Positions 1 through 5,085 of a DNA stretch of 5,085 nt are shown one piece after another. The number at the start of each line of letters is the position of its first letter. Position 1 is the stretch's first letter. This DNA comes from Synechococcaceae bacterium Bin_79_3 (GTDB taxonomy: Bacteria > Cyanobacteriota > Cyanobacteriia > PCC-6307 > Cyanobiaceae): contig VFLB01000165.1 in assembly GCA_009914645.1 (NCBI GenBank), positions 1 through 5,085 of the forward strand, given 5' to 3'. The notes under the pieces are model-generated. The model made no database searches. It saw nothing but the letters and a program-made list of their open reading frames with translations, and had not been told where the DNA came from. Position numbers and translations under genes: made by a program.

Positions 1-350
1 CTGCCTTGCACGCCGATTAAATCGCCGGCATCCACAAGGGTGGTGAGTTGAGCAAAAGGGGCCGGATCAGAGCTTGAATCAGCATCAAGGCTGGATTTTT
101 CTAAATAGAGCTGAATTGACCCACTGCCATCTAGAAGCGTAAAAAAGGCCAATTTACCCATCACCCGGCGGGTGATTACACGCCCTGCCACCAACACTGT
201 GAGATCGCGTTCCTCACCATTAGCGAGATCGGCGTGGGCAGCTTGCAATTCGGCGCTGTTGTGGGTGGGCGCGAAATTAAGGGCATAAGGGCCCTGTCCA
301 AGCGCTTCTAAAGCCTTGGCTTTTTCAAGGCGAGTTTCTCTAAGTTCCAA
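1..350 (-). CDS. lysS: Lysine--tRNA ligase (class II), N-terminal part, truncated by window edge
   Basis: Lysyl-tRNA synthetase charges tRNA-Lys with lysine in the cytoplasm using ATP. Only the first 116 residues lie in the window, about a quarter of a usual class II LysRS. A charged N-terminal helix ([16 protein letters not shown], residues 3-18) leads to the PYAL stretch at 21-24. The anticodon-binding OB fold follows, with [18 protein letters not shown] at 55-72, [11 protein letters not shown] at 74-84 and GDLIGVQG at 109-116; these match bacterial LysS closely. No ATG is available: the frame opens after a TAA at 377-375. I chose TTG at 350-348 because it gives the usual [11 protein letters not shown] beginning and has AGGGG nine bases upstream. 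TTG at 371 would add seven residues and overlap the upstream gene. The start lies 4 nt after the response regulator stop, so the two are probably co-transcribed and translationally coupled. No frameshift is seen. The catalytic domain is outside the window. Confidence 0.93.
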   Translation of the reverse strand, partial: MELRETRLEKAKALEALGQGPYALNFAPTHNSAELQAAHADLANGEERDLTVLVAGRVITRRVMGKLAFFTLLDGSGSIQLYLEKSSLDADSSSDPAPFAQLTTLVDAGDLIGVQG

Positions 351-354
351 ATGT

Positions 355-1125
355 TCAGGCCCCTGCAGCAACGCTTATTTCACCCACCCTTTGAGATGCA
401 TATCCAGTGCCTCGCACAGTAAGGATAAGTTCGGGATTACGGGGATCCGGCTCGAGTTTGCCCCGTAAACGGGCCACATAAACATCAACCACCCTTAGAT
501 CTGCCGCGCGTCTGGGAGGGTAACCCCAAAGTTGCTCAAGAATCTCAGCTCTTGGTACTACGCAACCAGGTTCTCGAAATAACAACTCCAGAAGGCTGAA
601 CTCGGTGTAAGTGAGGGCGATGCGTTCGCCTGCGCGCGTTACCTGGCGCCGATTGCTATCAACAACTAGATCGCCAAGCCGTAAAACGCCAAGGCCTGGC
701 AGCTGTTCACGGGGATCTTGGCTGGCGTTACCACGGCCAACACGGCCAAGGATGCGATTGATTCTTGCTTCTAATTCCTTAGGGCTAAAAGGTTTTGAAA
801 GGTAATCATCGGCGCCAAGATCAAGCCCTGCCACTTTTTCAGCAATGGCATCTAAAGCGGAAAGAAAAATAATTGGTACTGCTGATTCCGCCCTCAAGCG
901 CCGGCATACTGCAAAACCATCAAGTTTTGGCATCATCACATCGAGCACCACGAGATCGGGCTGCTCCTTGTTAAAAACTTCAATGGCCTGTTCGCCATCT
1001 TCAGCTATCACCACCCGATAGCCGGCTACTTCAAGCCTCATAGCCAATACCCGACGCACCGCTGGCTCGTCGTCCACCACCAGCACTGTGGGTTGCTGGG
1101 TAGGAAGCGCTTCGCCCTCGATCAT
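355..1125 (-). CDS. OmpR/PhoB-family response regulator, RpaB (Ycf27)-like
   Basis: A two-component transcription factor of 256 residues, full length for the family. The receiver domain (about 13-128) has the acidic pair D18/D19, phospho-acceptor D62 in [13 protein letters not shown]89 at the Thr/Ser switch position and the conserved K111 in [12 protein letters not shown]. After a linker (129-143), the winged-helix DNA-binding domain (about 145-247) contains [12 protein letters not shown] (171-182), [11 protein letters not shown] (192-202), a likely recognition helix at [15 protein letters not shown] (211-225) and the wing RGTGY (238-242). Many blocks match cyanobacterial RpaB/Ycf27. Positions where I remember canonical RpaB as invariant differ, for example [14 protein letters not shown] where RpaB has LTALGDVADRITGL. 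It is therefore probably an RpaB paralogue; annotation pipelines may still call it rpaB or rpaA, so I leave the symbol blank. No histidine kinase gene is adjacent. The ATG at 1125 has no Shine-Dalgarno sequence. lysS follows after 4 nt. Target genes cannot be read from the window. Confidence 0.93.
   Translation of the reverse strand: MIEGEALPTQQPTVLVVDDEPAVRRVLAMRLEVAGYRVVIAEDGEQAIEVFNKEQPDLVVLDVMMPKLDGFAVCRRLRAESAVPIIFLSALDAIAEKVAGLDLGADDYLSKPFSPKELEARINRILGRVGRGNASQDPREQLPGLGVLRLGDLVVDSNRRQVTRAGERIALTYTEFSLLELLFREPGCVVPRAEILEQLWGYPPRRAADLRVVDVYVARLRGKLEPDPRNPELILTVRGTGYASQRVGEISVAAGA
360..364 (-). promoter_or_regulatory. Ribosome binding site deciding the lysS TTG start
   Basis: The minus strand reads AGGGG here, nine bases before the TTG at 350. 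It lies inside the last codons of the response regulator gene. It supports TTG 350 over TTG 371, which has no comparable upstream purine tract at the right distance. Confidence 0.5.
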
Positions 1126-1234
1126 TGGGTCGTTTAGTTACGAAGTGCAACCCTAACTTTACAAGCTCAGAAAATGAACTATTCGATCGGTTATTTTGGC
1201 AGCTTTGTAATTTTTTAATAATTGCTGCTTTTGG
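1126..1234 (-). promoter_or_regulatory. Intergenic region with probable promoter of the response regulator-lysS unit
   Basis: This 109-bp AT-rich gap is the only sizeable non-coding stretch on the minus-strand side, so transcription of the response regulator gene probably starts here. The best -10-like element on the minus strand is TAAAGT (1161-1156), which would leave a leader of about 24 nt, but no convincing -35 lies upstream. Three sequences resemble the half-site (G/T)TTACA(T/A)(T/A) of the HLR1 element bound by RpaB: GTTACGAA at 1137-1144 and TTTACAAG at 1158-1165 on the plus strand, and ATTACAAA at 1211-1204 on the minus strand. None pairs into the standard two-repeat arrangement with a 2-bp gap. 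A weak 5-bp inverted repeat (GCAGC/GCTGC, about 1199-1234) flanks the AT-rich part but has no U-tract geometry, so no terminator for the upstream operon is called. Confidence 0.4.
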
Positions 1235-2506
1235 CTAGGGCCACCTGGCAGCTGCGTAGGCATTCCACTCCTTTTCCGCTGCTAGCAGGGCAGCTGCGCT
1301 GCTCAATTGGCCCAGCATGGCCCGTTGCAACTGGCCGTAGATAATCGATTGCATTCGTTTTACACCTGGATCAGCAGGCACCAACACTCGAGCCTGGCCA
1401 AGGGTTTGGGCGCTTAATAAACGGGCCTTTTGCACCAAATCTGCTTTTCCTGCCGCACCGGTTGCCAGCAATAGTTCCTGTTCAATTTCACGCAGAGCAG
1501 GCACAGATGAAGGCAATACCCGCGCTGCCCGAGCGAAACGCAATTGATTTTCTGGGTTGGTAATAAAAACAGCCAAATCCACCGCCTCCTTTGGGCGGCT
1601 TGTTTGACGCGTTACCGCCAAATTCATTACCGCCACATTTGCAACGCCGCTTTTGCCAACCAAGGGTGGATATGGGGCTGTTTGGGCAGCAATTCGCGGC
1701 GCATTGGTTTGGATTGTGCTGAGGAATTCAGCACCAGTAGCCACTTGGGCCAGTTCACCGCTTTGGTAAAGCTCAATTGCCCTGGCAAATCCCTGGCTCA
1801 CCACCTCCCGCGGCAACAAACCACGTTTGTAAAGATCGGTCCAAAAAGCAAAAGCTTGCCTCCCCGCGGCACTGTTAAAGCGGGCTCGATGGCGCTTATC
1901 CAGAAACTCAACCCCCATCTGCACCATCGATTCAAGTAATTCCGCCGACCCATCGGGCACCACCGTTACAAACAATGCGTAGCGGCCGGTGCGTTTTTTG
2001 ATCTGCTCCGCATAAGCAGCTACTTCATCCCAACGGCCTGGTGGTTTGCTGTAACCGGCCTGCCGCAACAATTGCTGATTAGCCAATGTGATGCGAGCGG
2101 TGAGATACCAGGGCAAGGCATAAAGCTGCCCCTGCTGCTCTCCCGCCTGCAGGATTTCAGGCAGATAGGTTGCTTTGGCTTGCCCCAAGCGATCCTGAAG
2201 CGGTAACAAACCACCTTTGCTTGCCAAATTTGCAGCAAATAAAGGGTTCAAATTCACCACATCAGGTGCTGTGCGAGCAAATACTGCTGCCAACACCTTG
2301 CGTTCCACCGAACCAAAGGGCAGATCGGTCCATCGCACTTTTACACCTGGATTACGGCTCTCCCAATCCGCCAGCATTGGCTTGATTAATGGATCAAATT
2401 TTGGCGATAGCTGGATTGTCCAAAGTTGTAGCTCTGCAGTTTTTGTAGGGCGCTTACAGCCCCCTAAACCCACCAAGATCGCAAGCAGAAGCAGCAGAAA
2501 TTTCAT
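1235..2506 (-). CDS. Lipoprotein solute-binding protein, ABC transporter family 1 (sugar type)
   Basis: A predicted membrane-anchored substrate-binding protein of 423 residues, typical for the maltose/sugar family (SBP_bac_1). It starts with a lipoprotein signal: K2, a hydrophobic run at 3-14, and the lipobox LGGC with the lipidated cysteine at C17. The body shows the family pattern: LQLWTIQ (26-32) as first strand, ADWESRNPGVKVRW (46-59), a PDVVNLNP block (81-88), and the LYALPWYLTA segment (128-137) that usually leads into the hinge, followed by W-DEVAAYAEQIKKRTG. The open frame extends to an ATG at 2626, but that would put 40 non-homologous residues before the signal and overlap mreD by over 120 bases. 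ATG 2506 overlaps the mreD stop as ATGA (2506-2503), the usual sign of coupled translation. The ligand is unknown. No permease or ATPase gene is in view, so it either works with a distant transporter or has a role tied to the envelope. Confidence in the family is high, in the sugar specificity low. Confidence 0.88.
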   Translation of the reverse strand: MKFLLLLLAILVGLGGCKRPTKTAELQLWTIQLSPKFDPLIKPMLADWESRNPGVKVRWTDLPFGSVERKVLAAVFARTAPDVVNLNPLFAANLASKGGLLPLQDRLGQAKATYLPEILQAGEQQGQLYALPWYLTARITLANQQLLRQAGYSKPPGRWDEVAAYAEQIKKRTGRYALFVTVVPDGSAELLESMVQMGVEFLDKRHRARFNSAAGRQAFAFWTDLYKRGLLPREVVSQGFARAIELYQSGELAQVATGAEFLSTIQTNAPRIAAQTAPYPPLVGKSGVANVAVMNLAVTRQTSRPKEAVDLAVFITNPENQLRFARAARVLPSSVPALREIEQELLLATGAAGKADLVQKARLLSAQTLGQARVLVPADPGVKRMQSIIYGQLQRAMLGQLSSAAALLAAEKEWNAYAAARWP

Positions 2507-3021
2507 TGCGGTGAACGGGGTTGCAGGTATTGGGGGGAGATGCGGCGCCAAAACAGCACCAATAAAGAACACAACACCGGAGCGATTAAGGCGGTGAGCA
2601 AAGTTTGAGCGAGGGTTGTTTGCCACGCCGCACGGCTGAATTCAGCGCGCCAATACAACTGCAAGGCATAGCTGCCATTAAGCAGCAAAGTGCCAAGCAA
2701 AGCCAGTAAACCAAGGGTGGTGCTGCGCTCAAGCGGACGACGGGCCGTTTGGAATTGGCCCCACCAAAAACCCAAAAGCGCCAGCAGCGGCACCGAACTC
2801 AAATTGCTGCCCTGCAGGGCATCCAGCAGAAGGCCCATGGCAATCCCTGCCGTGGCTCCAGCCAGCGGACCCTCCACCACCGCCCAAGGCAGCAACCAAA
2901 GCACCACCCAGCAGGGTGAGATGCCATTTAGTTGCACCAATGAAGGATTTGCCAATGTGAGCAGCAACACCAGCAGCCCGGTAGCAAACAAGGCCCTGGA
3001 ACGATTTAAGGCAATTGCCAC
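2503..3021 (-). CDS. mreD: Rod shape-determining protein MreD
   Basis: A small integral membrane protein of 172 residues, close to the family length of about 160-180. It belongs to the MreBCD module that organises elongation-type peptidoglycan synthesis and connects MreC with the inner membrane. Hydrophobic segments are visible at about residues 10-28, 36-50, 53-69, 76-88, 101-120 and 133-158, with the basic end WRRISPQYLQPRSPQ. The MreD signature is the small-residue segment GATAGIAMGLLLDALQG (55-71) with D67, followed by SSVPLLALLGFWWG. MreD is poorly conserved, so position after mreC is strong extra support. The start is GTG at 3021, one base after the mreC stop; the frame is closed by a TAA upstream with no other start between. 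The GAGG before it touches the GTG and is too close to be a normal ribosome binding site, so translation is probably coupled to mreC. Its stop overlaps the start of the solute-binding protein gene. Confidence 0.9.
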   Translation of the reverse strand: MAIALNRSRALFATGLLVLLLTLANPSLVQLNGISPCWVVLWLLPWAVVEGPLAGATAGIAMGLLLDALQGSNLSSVPLLALLGFWWGQFQTARRPLERSTTLGLLALLGTLLLNGSYALQLYWRAEFSRAAWQTTLAQTLLTALIAPVLCSLLVLFWRRISPQYLQPRSPQ

Positions 3022-3022
3022 C

Positions 3023-3760
3023 TCAGCGCACCCTTACCCAATCGATTGCTTTAACAGGGGCGCTTAGTTGTATCAACGCTTCTGGGGCCGGTGTTGCCTC
3101 AAAATTAACTTTTTGCACCACCCCCACTATCAAATTTGCTGGAAAGATTGTGCTTGCAGGAGAAGTGATCACCACATCACCAGGCAGCACTTCCACATCT
3201 TTATCCAAAAAAGCTAGCCGCGGCCGGCTGGTGCCATCACCAACCAAAATCCCTTGCCCCCGCTTCCCCTGCAGTTCCACCGCTACGCGGCTGGAGGGAT
3301 CACCGAGCAACAGCACCCTCGCAGTGGTGGGGGTGACACTGCTAACGCGGCCTAACAAGCCACCTGGAGCTGTAACCGCAGCCCCCACCCGAATGCCCTC
3401 CAAGGCGCCGGCTCCCAGTAATAACTGCTGCCACCAGCCTTGAATATTTCTACTTATCACCGCTGCTGTAAGCCAAGGACCCTTTTGTAGTTGCAAGGGT
3501 TGGTCTTGCTGCTGCTGCTGCAATTGGGCCTCAAGCAAAGCAATGCGTTGTTGATCCTCAAAGCGTTGGGCTTTTTGCAACCATTCCTGCTGGGCACTAC
3601 CAGGCCAAAAAGGTCTAGTGGCTTGGGCATAAAAATCAAGCAGCAAGGCACCTTTGGATAAACGCAACACCGCAAAAGCAGCGAGTAACAAAAGCCAGGG
3701 CCAGCTAGCAAGCAGCAAACGGGGATTCAGCAGGCGCTTGAGATTGGTTCCCAGCGCCAT
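3023..3760 (-). CDS. mreC: Rod shape-determining protein MreC
   Basis: A bitopic membrane protein of 245 residues whose periplasmic part links the MreB filament system to penicillin-binding proteins. A short basic cytoplasmic tail (NLKRLLNPR, 6-14) is followed by one membrane helix at about 15-34, then a coiled-coil helix at about 55-90 with a glutamine run Q81-Q85. The beta-sandwich domain starts near 97: TAAVISRNIQGWWQQ, GIRVGAAVTAPGGLLGRV (122-139), a central SSRVAVELQGKRGQGILVGDG block, then LPGDVVITSPASTIFPANLIVGVV and the final strand KAIDWVRVR. This order matches MreC throughout, and the length is at the short end of the family. ATG 3760 lies 3 nt after the mreB stop with no Shine-Dalgarno sequence, so it depends on the upstream gene for expression. 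The stop is one base before the mreD GTG. The Q run is encoded by a pure CAG tract that could vary in length between strains. Confidence 0.96.
   Translation of the reverse strand: MALGTNLKRLLNPRLLLASWPWLLLLAAFAVLRLSKGALLLDFYAQATRPFWPGSAQQEWLQKAQRFEDQQRIALLEAQLQQQQQDQPLQLQKGPWLTAAVISRNIQGWWQQLLLGAGALEGIRVGAAVTAPGGLLGRVSSVTPTTARVLLLGDPSSRVAVELQGKRGQGILVGDGTSRPRLAFLDKDVEVLPGDVVITSPASTIFPANLIVGVVQKVNFEATPAPEALIQLSAPVKAIDWVRVR
3506..3520 (-). repeat. Short CAG trinucleotide tract (poly-Gln) inside mreC
   Basis: Four CAG codons and one CAA encode Q81-Q85 of MreC, within the coiled-coil segment. A change by whole units would keep the frame and alter only the helix register. Confidence 0.7.
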
Positions 3761-3763
3761 GGA

Positions 3764-4810
3764 TCAGTTGGAAGAACGATGGAAATCAGCAGCATTCAAA
3801 ACGCGGCCAAGGCGCTTGAAATCCTCTAAAACCTGGCCGCAACCATTCACTACACAAAGCAGCGGATCTTCTGCAACGTGGGTAAGGATGCCGGTTTCAT
3901 GGCTGATCAAATCGGTGATACCTCGCACTAAGGCACCGCCGCCGGCCAGCATGATCCCGCGATCAACGATGTCGGCTGCGAGTTCAGGCGGGGTGCGCTC
4001 GAGGGTGCGTTTTACCGCTTCCACAATCACGTTGAGGGGTTCCACCATCGCTTCCCGCACGTCACCAGCTCGCACTGAAATGGTGCGTGGCAACCCAGAA
4101 AGCAGGTGTAAGCCGCGCACATCAATTGCGGTTTGATCAAATTCATCATTTGGAAAGGCAGATCCGATCCGAATTTTGATGTCTTCTGCTGTGCGTTCTC
4201 CCACTACAAGGTTGTGCACTTTTTTTAGGTAACTGGCGATCGCATCACTCAATTCATCGCCCGCCACCCGCACCGATTCGGATATCACGATGCCCTGCAG
4301 GCTGAGCACTGCCACTTCTGTGGTGCCACCGCCAATATCAACAATCATTGAACCAACAGGTTCAGCCACTGGTAGACCAGCGCCAATTGCCGCCGCCACC
4401 GGTTCATCTATTAGGTGAACCTCACGGGCGCCACCTAAACCTGCTTCCCGCACCGCTCGCCGTTCAACGCCTGTAACCCCACTAGGGATACCGATTACAA
4501 GGCGTGGAGCCAACATGCCGCGGCCTTCATTGCCCTTGCGGATGAAATATTTGATCATCTGCTCGGCGGCATCGAAATCAGCGATAACCCCATCGCGCAG
4601 GGGTCTGATCGCTCGAATATTGCCTGGGGTACGACCCAGCATTTGTTTAGCTTCTTCCCCAACCGCTAGGGGGATGCCCTTATCAAGATCTATTGCCACC
4701 ACTGATGGCTCCTGAAGCACGATGCCACGGCCTGATACGTAGATCAGGGTGTTGGCGGTGCCCAGGTCTATCCCGATATCACGGGAGAACTGAAAACGAC
4801 GCCAGAACAT
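3764..4810 (-). CDS. mreB: Rod shape-determining protein MreB (bacterial actin)
   Basis: The actin-like ATPase that polymerises on the inner face of the membrane and directs cell-wall synthesis. Its 348 residues are full length for the family. The start MFWRRFQFSRD resembles the membrane-binding amphipathic N-terminus of MreB. Phosphate 1 is DIGIDLGTANT (11-21); connect 1 lies around IGIPSGVTGVERRAV (106-120); LIDEPVAAAIGAGLP (133-147) includes E136 at the expected catalytic position; phosphate 2 is DIGGGTTE (158-165); GERTAEDIKIRIGSA (204-218) and the adenosine motif MLAGGGALVRGI (287-298) complete the nucleotide site. All key residues are present. ATG 4810 is the only start that keeps the N-terminal helix and strand 1. 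It has no Shine-Dalgarno sequence but a TATGAT box upstream. It is the first gene of the mreB-mreC-mreD-binding protein operon and is divergent from ssb. An A7 run in its Leu-Lys-Lys codons (4226-4220) does not disturb the frame. Confidence 0.98.
   Translation of the reverse strand: MFWRRFQFSRDIGIDLGTANTLIYVSGRGIVLQEPSVVAIDLDKGIPLAVGEEAKQMLGRTPGNIRAIRPLRDGVIADFDAAEQMIKYFIRKGNEGRGMLAPRLVIGIPSGVTGVERRAVREAGLGGAREVHLIDEPVAAAIGAGLPVAEPVGSMIVDIGGGTTEVAVLSLQGIVISESVRVAGDELSDAIASYLKKVHNLVVGERTAEDIKIRIGSAFPNDEFDQTAIDVRGLHLLSGLPRTISVRAGDVREAMVEPLNVIVEAVKRTLERTPPELAADIVDRGIMLAGGGALVRGITDLISHETGILTHVAEDPLLCVVNGCGQVLEDFKRLGRVLNAADFHRSSN
4236..4243. repeat. HIP1 palindrome GCGATCGC
   Basis: One copy of the octamer palindrome that is over-represented in many cyanobacterial genomes lies inside mreB. 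It is the only exact copy I found here. It supports cyanobacterial origin, but weakly as a single copy. Confidence 0.6.
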
Positions 4811-4833
4811 TGGGTAGATGCTTAAGAGGGCGA

Positions 4834-4839
4834 ATCATA
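4834..4839 (-). promoter_or_regulatory. Putative -10 box of the mreB operon promoter
   Basis: The minus strand reads TATGAT, five of six matches to the sigma-70 consensus. It would start transcription near 4827, leaving a leader of about 16 nt with no Shine-Dalgarno sequence before the mreB ATG. The -35 position is poor: only a T-rich TTTTGT lies 17 bp upstream. It is the best candidate in the mreB-ssb gap. The call rests on consensus match and position only. Confidence 0.45.
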
Positions 4840-4950
4840 GAGGCGCCTGGCGGCGAACAAAAAAAATTAATGGTGATACAACCGGCCCGAGCGGTGGAAC
4901 TACTGGAGCTGAGTGCCGCCCTTGGGTGGCGCATCATGTCCACTAAGTAA

Positions 4951-4956
4951 AAGGAG
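4951..4956 (+). promoter_or_regulatory. Strong ribosome binding site of ssb
   Basis: AAGGAG sits seven bases before the ATG at 4964. It is the only near-consensus Shine-Dalgarno sequence in the window and fixes the ssb start. Confidence 0.85.
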
Positions 4957-4963
4957 AAGTCCC

Positions 4964-5085
4964 ATGGGCGTCAATTCCGTCACCCTCGTTGGCCGCGCCG
5001 GCCGTGATCCAGAAGTTCGTTACTTCGAATCAGGCAGCGTTGTTGCCAATCTCACCATTGCGGTAAATCGCCGCAGCCGCGATGA
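4964..5085 (+). CDS. ssb: Single-stranded DNA-binding protein, N-terminal part, truncated by window edge
   Basis: SSB coats single-stranded DNA during replication, repair and recombination. Only 40 complete codons are inside the window, about a third of the short picocyanobacterial proteins I recall. They contain the first strands of the OB fold: NSVTLVGRAGRDPEVRY (4-20), then ESGSVVANLTIAVNRRSRD (22-40). The LVGR-G-DPEVRY and A--TIAVNR patterns are diagnostic for bacterial SSB. The start at 4964 is supported by AAGGAG seven bases upstream and by homology beginning directly at residue 1. It is transcribed away from mreB. The C-terminal acidic tip that binds partner proteins, if present, lies beyond the window. 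Confidence 0.95.
   Translation, partial: MGVNSVTLVGRAGRDPEVRYFESGSVVANLTIAVNRRSRD

Larger units (their letters stand above)
4811..4963. promoter_or_regulatory. Divergent intergenic region between mreB and ssb
   Basis: This 153-bp gap must hold the promoters of both the mreB operon and ssb. It contains the TATGAT box for mreB, an A8 run (4859-4866), and a hairpin at 4913-4932 in the likely ssb leader. No clear sigma-70 promoter for ssb is visible. A 26-codon ORF (4870-4950) ends just before the ssb ribosome binding site, but I do not call it a gene. Confidence 0.5.

Noticed and set aside
1199..1234. Intrinsic terminator after the solute-binding protein gene
   Set aside because: The GCAGC/GCTGC stem has only five pairs with a loop of about 20 bases and no T-tract directly after it on the minus strand.
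1544..1939. 131-codon plus-strand open frame opposite the solute-binding protein gene
   Set aside because: Antisense to a well-matched family protein, with no recognisable motif or good ribosome binding site.
2507..2626. A 40-residue N-terminal extension of the solute-binding protein, with a start at 2626
   Set aside because: It would bury the lipoprotein signal peptide inside the protein and overlap mreD by over 120 bases; ATG 2506 in the ATGA overlap fits both the signal and operon logic.
3015..3443. 142-codon plus-strand open frame opposite mreC
   Set aside because: Low-complexity Ser/Thr/Pro-rich translation, antisense to the conserved MreC beta domain; no sign of independent coding.
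3654..4136. 160-codon plus-strand open frame opposite mreC and mreB
   Set aside because: It lies antisense to two well-supported genes, has no recognisable domain, and its composition looks like the complement of conserved coding sequence.
4220..4226. A7 run in mreB as a programmed frameshift or transcription slippage site
   Set aside because: The mreB frame is intact through the run and all motifs after it are in frame; no useful product would come from slippage.
4693..4950. 85-codon plus-strand open frame running from inside mreB to just before ssb
   Set aside because: The first half is the complement of the conserved MreB N-terminus; only the last 26 codons are outside a gene, and these are listed as a weak finding.

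Overview
The window is a compact, moderate-GC piece of a cyanobacterial chromosome. It most likely comes from a picocyanobacterium of the Synechococcus/Cyanobium/Prochlorococcus group. Three things suggest this: the partial SSB protein starts MGVNSVTLVGRAGRDPEVRY as I recall from marine Synechococcus; the response regulator is closely related to the cyanobacterial Ycf27/RpaB family; and the genes are tightly packed with few Shine-Dalgarno sites and one HIP1 palindrome (GCGATCGC). The assignment rests on recalled protein sequences, not on a search.

All genes but one are on the minus strand. Reading in the direction of transcription, they are mreB (4810-3764), mreC (3760-3023), mreD (3021-2503) and a lipoprotein solute-binding protein (2506-1235). 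These four are separated by 3 nt, 1 nt and a 4-nt ATGA overlap, so they form one operon. After 109 non-coding bases come an OmpR-type response regulator (1125-355) and, 4 nt later, the start of lysS (350 to the window edge, partial). On the plus strand, ssb starts at 4964 behind a strong ribosome binding site and runs off the right edge. Its 153-bp upstream gap is shared with the divergent mreB.

MreB, MreC and MreD form the membrane-linked cytoskeletal module that guides side-wall peptidoglycan synthesis. The fourth gene encodes a predicted periplasm-facing lipoprotein of the sugar-type ABC binding protein family, with no permease or ATPase gene in view. Its stop/start overlap with mreD is the most unusual arrangement here. 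The response regulator and lysS make a second, apparently co-transcribed pair that couples signalling with lysyl-tRNA synthesis.

I see no mobile element, CRISPR array, tRNA, rRNA or prophage trace. This is mostly an ordinary housekeeping region. The points worth a second look are the orphan binding protein in the mre operon, the divergent RpaB-like regulator with possible HLR1-like half-sites in front of it, the TTG start of lysS, and a hairpin and small ORF in the ssb leader.
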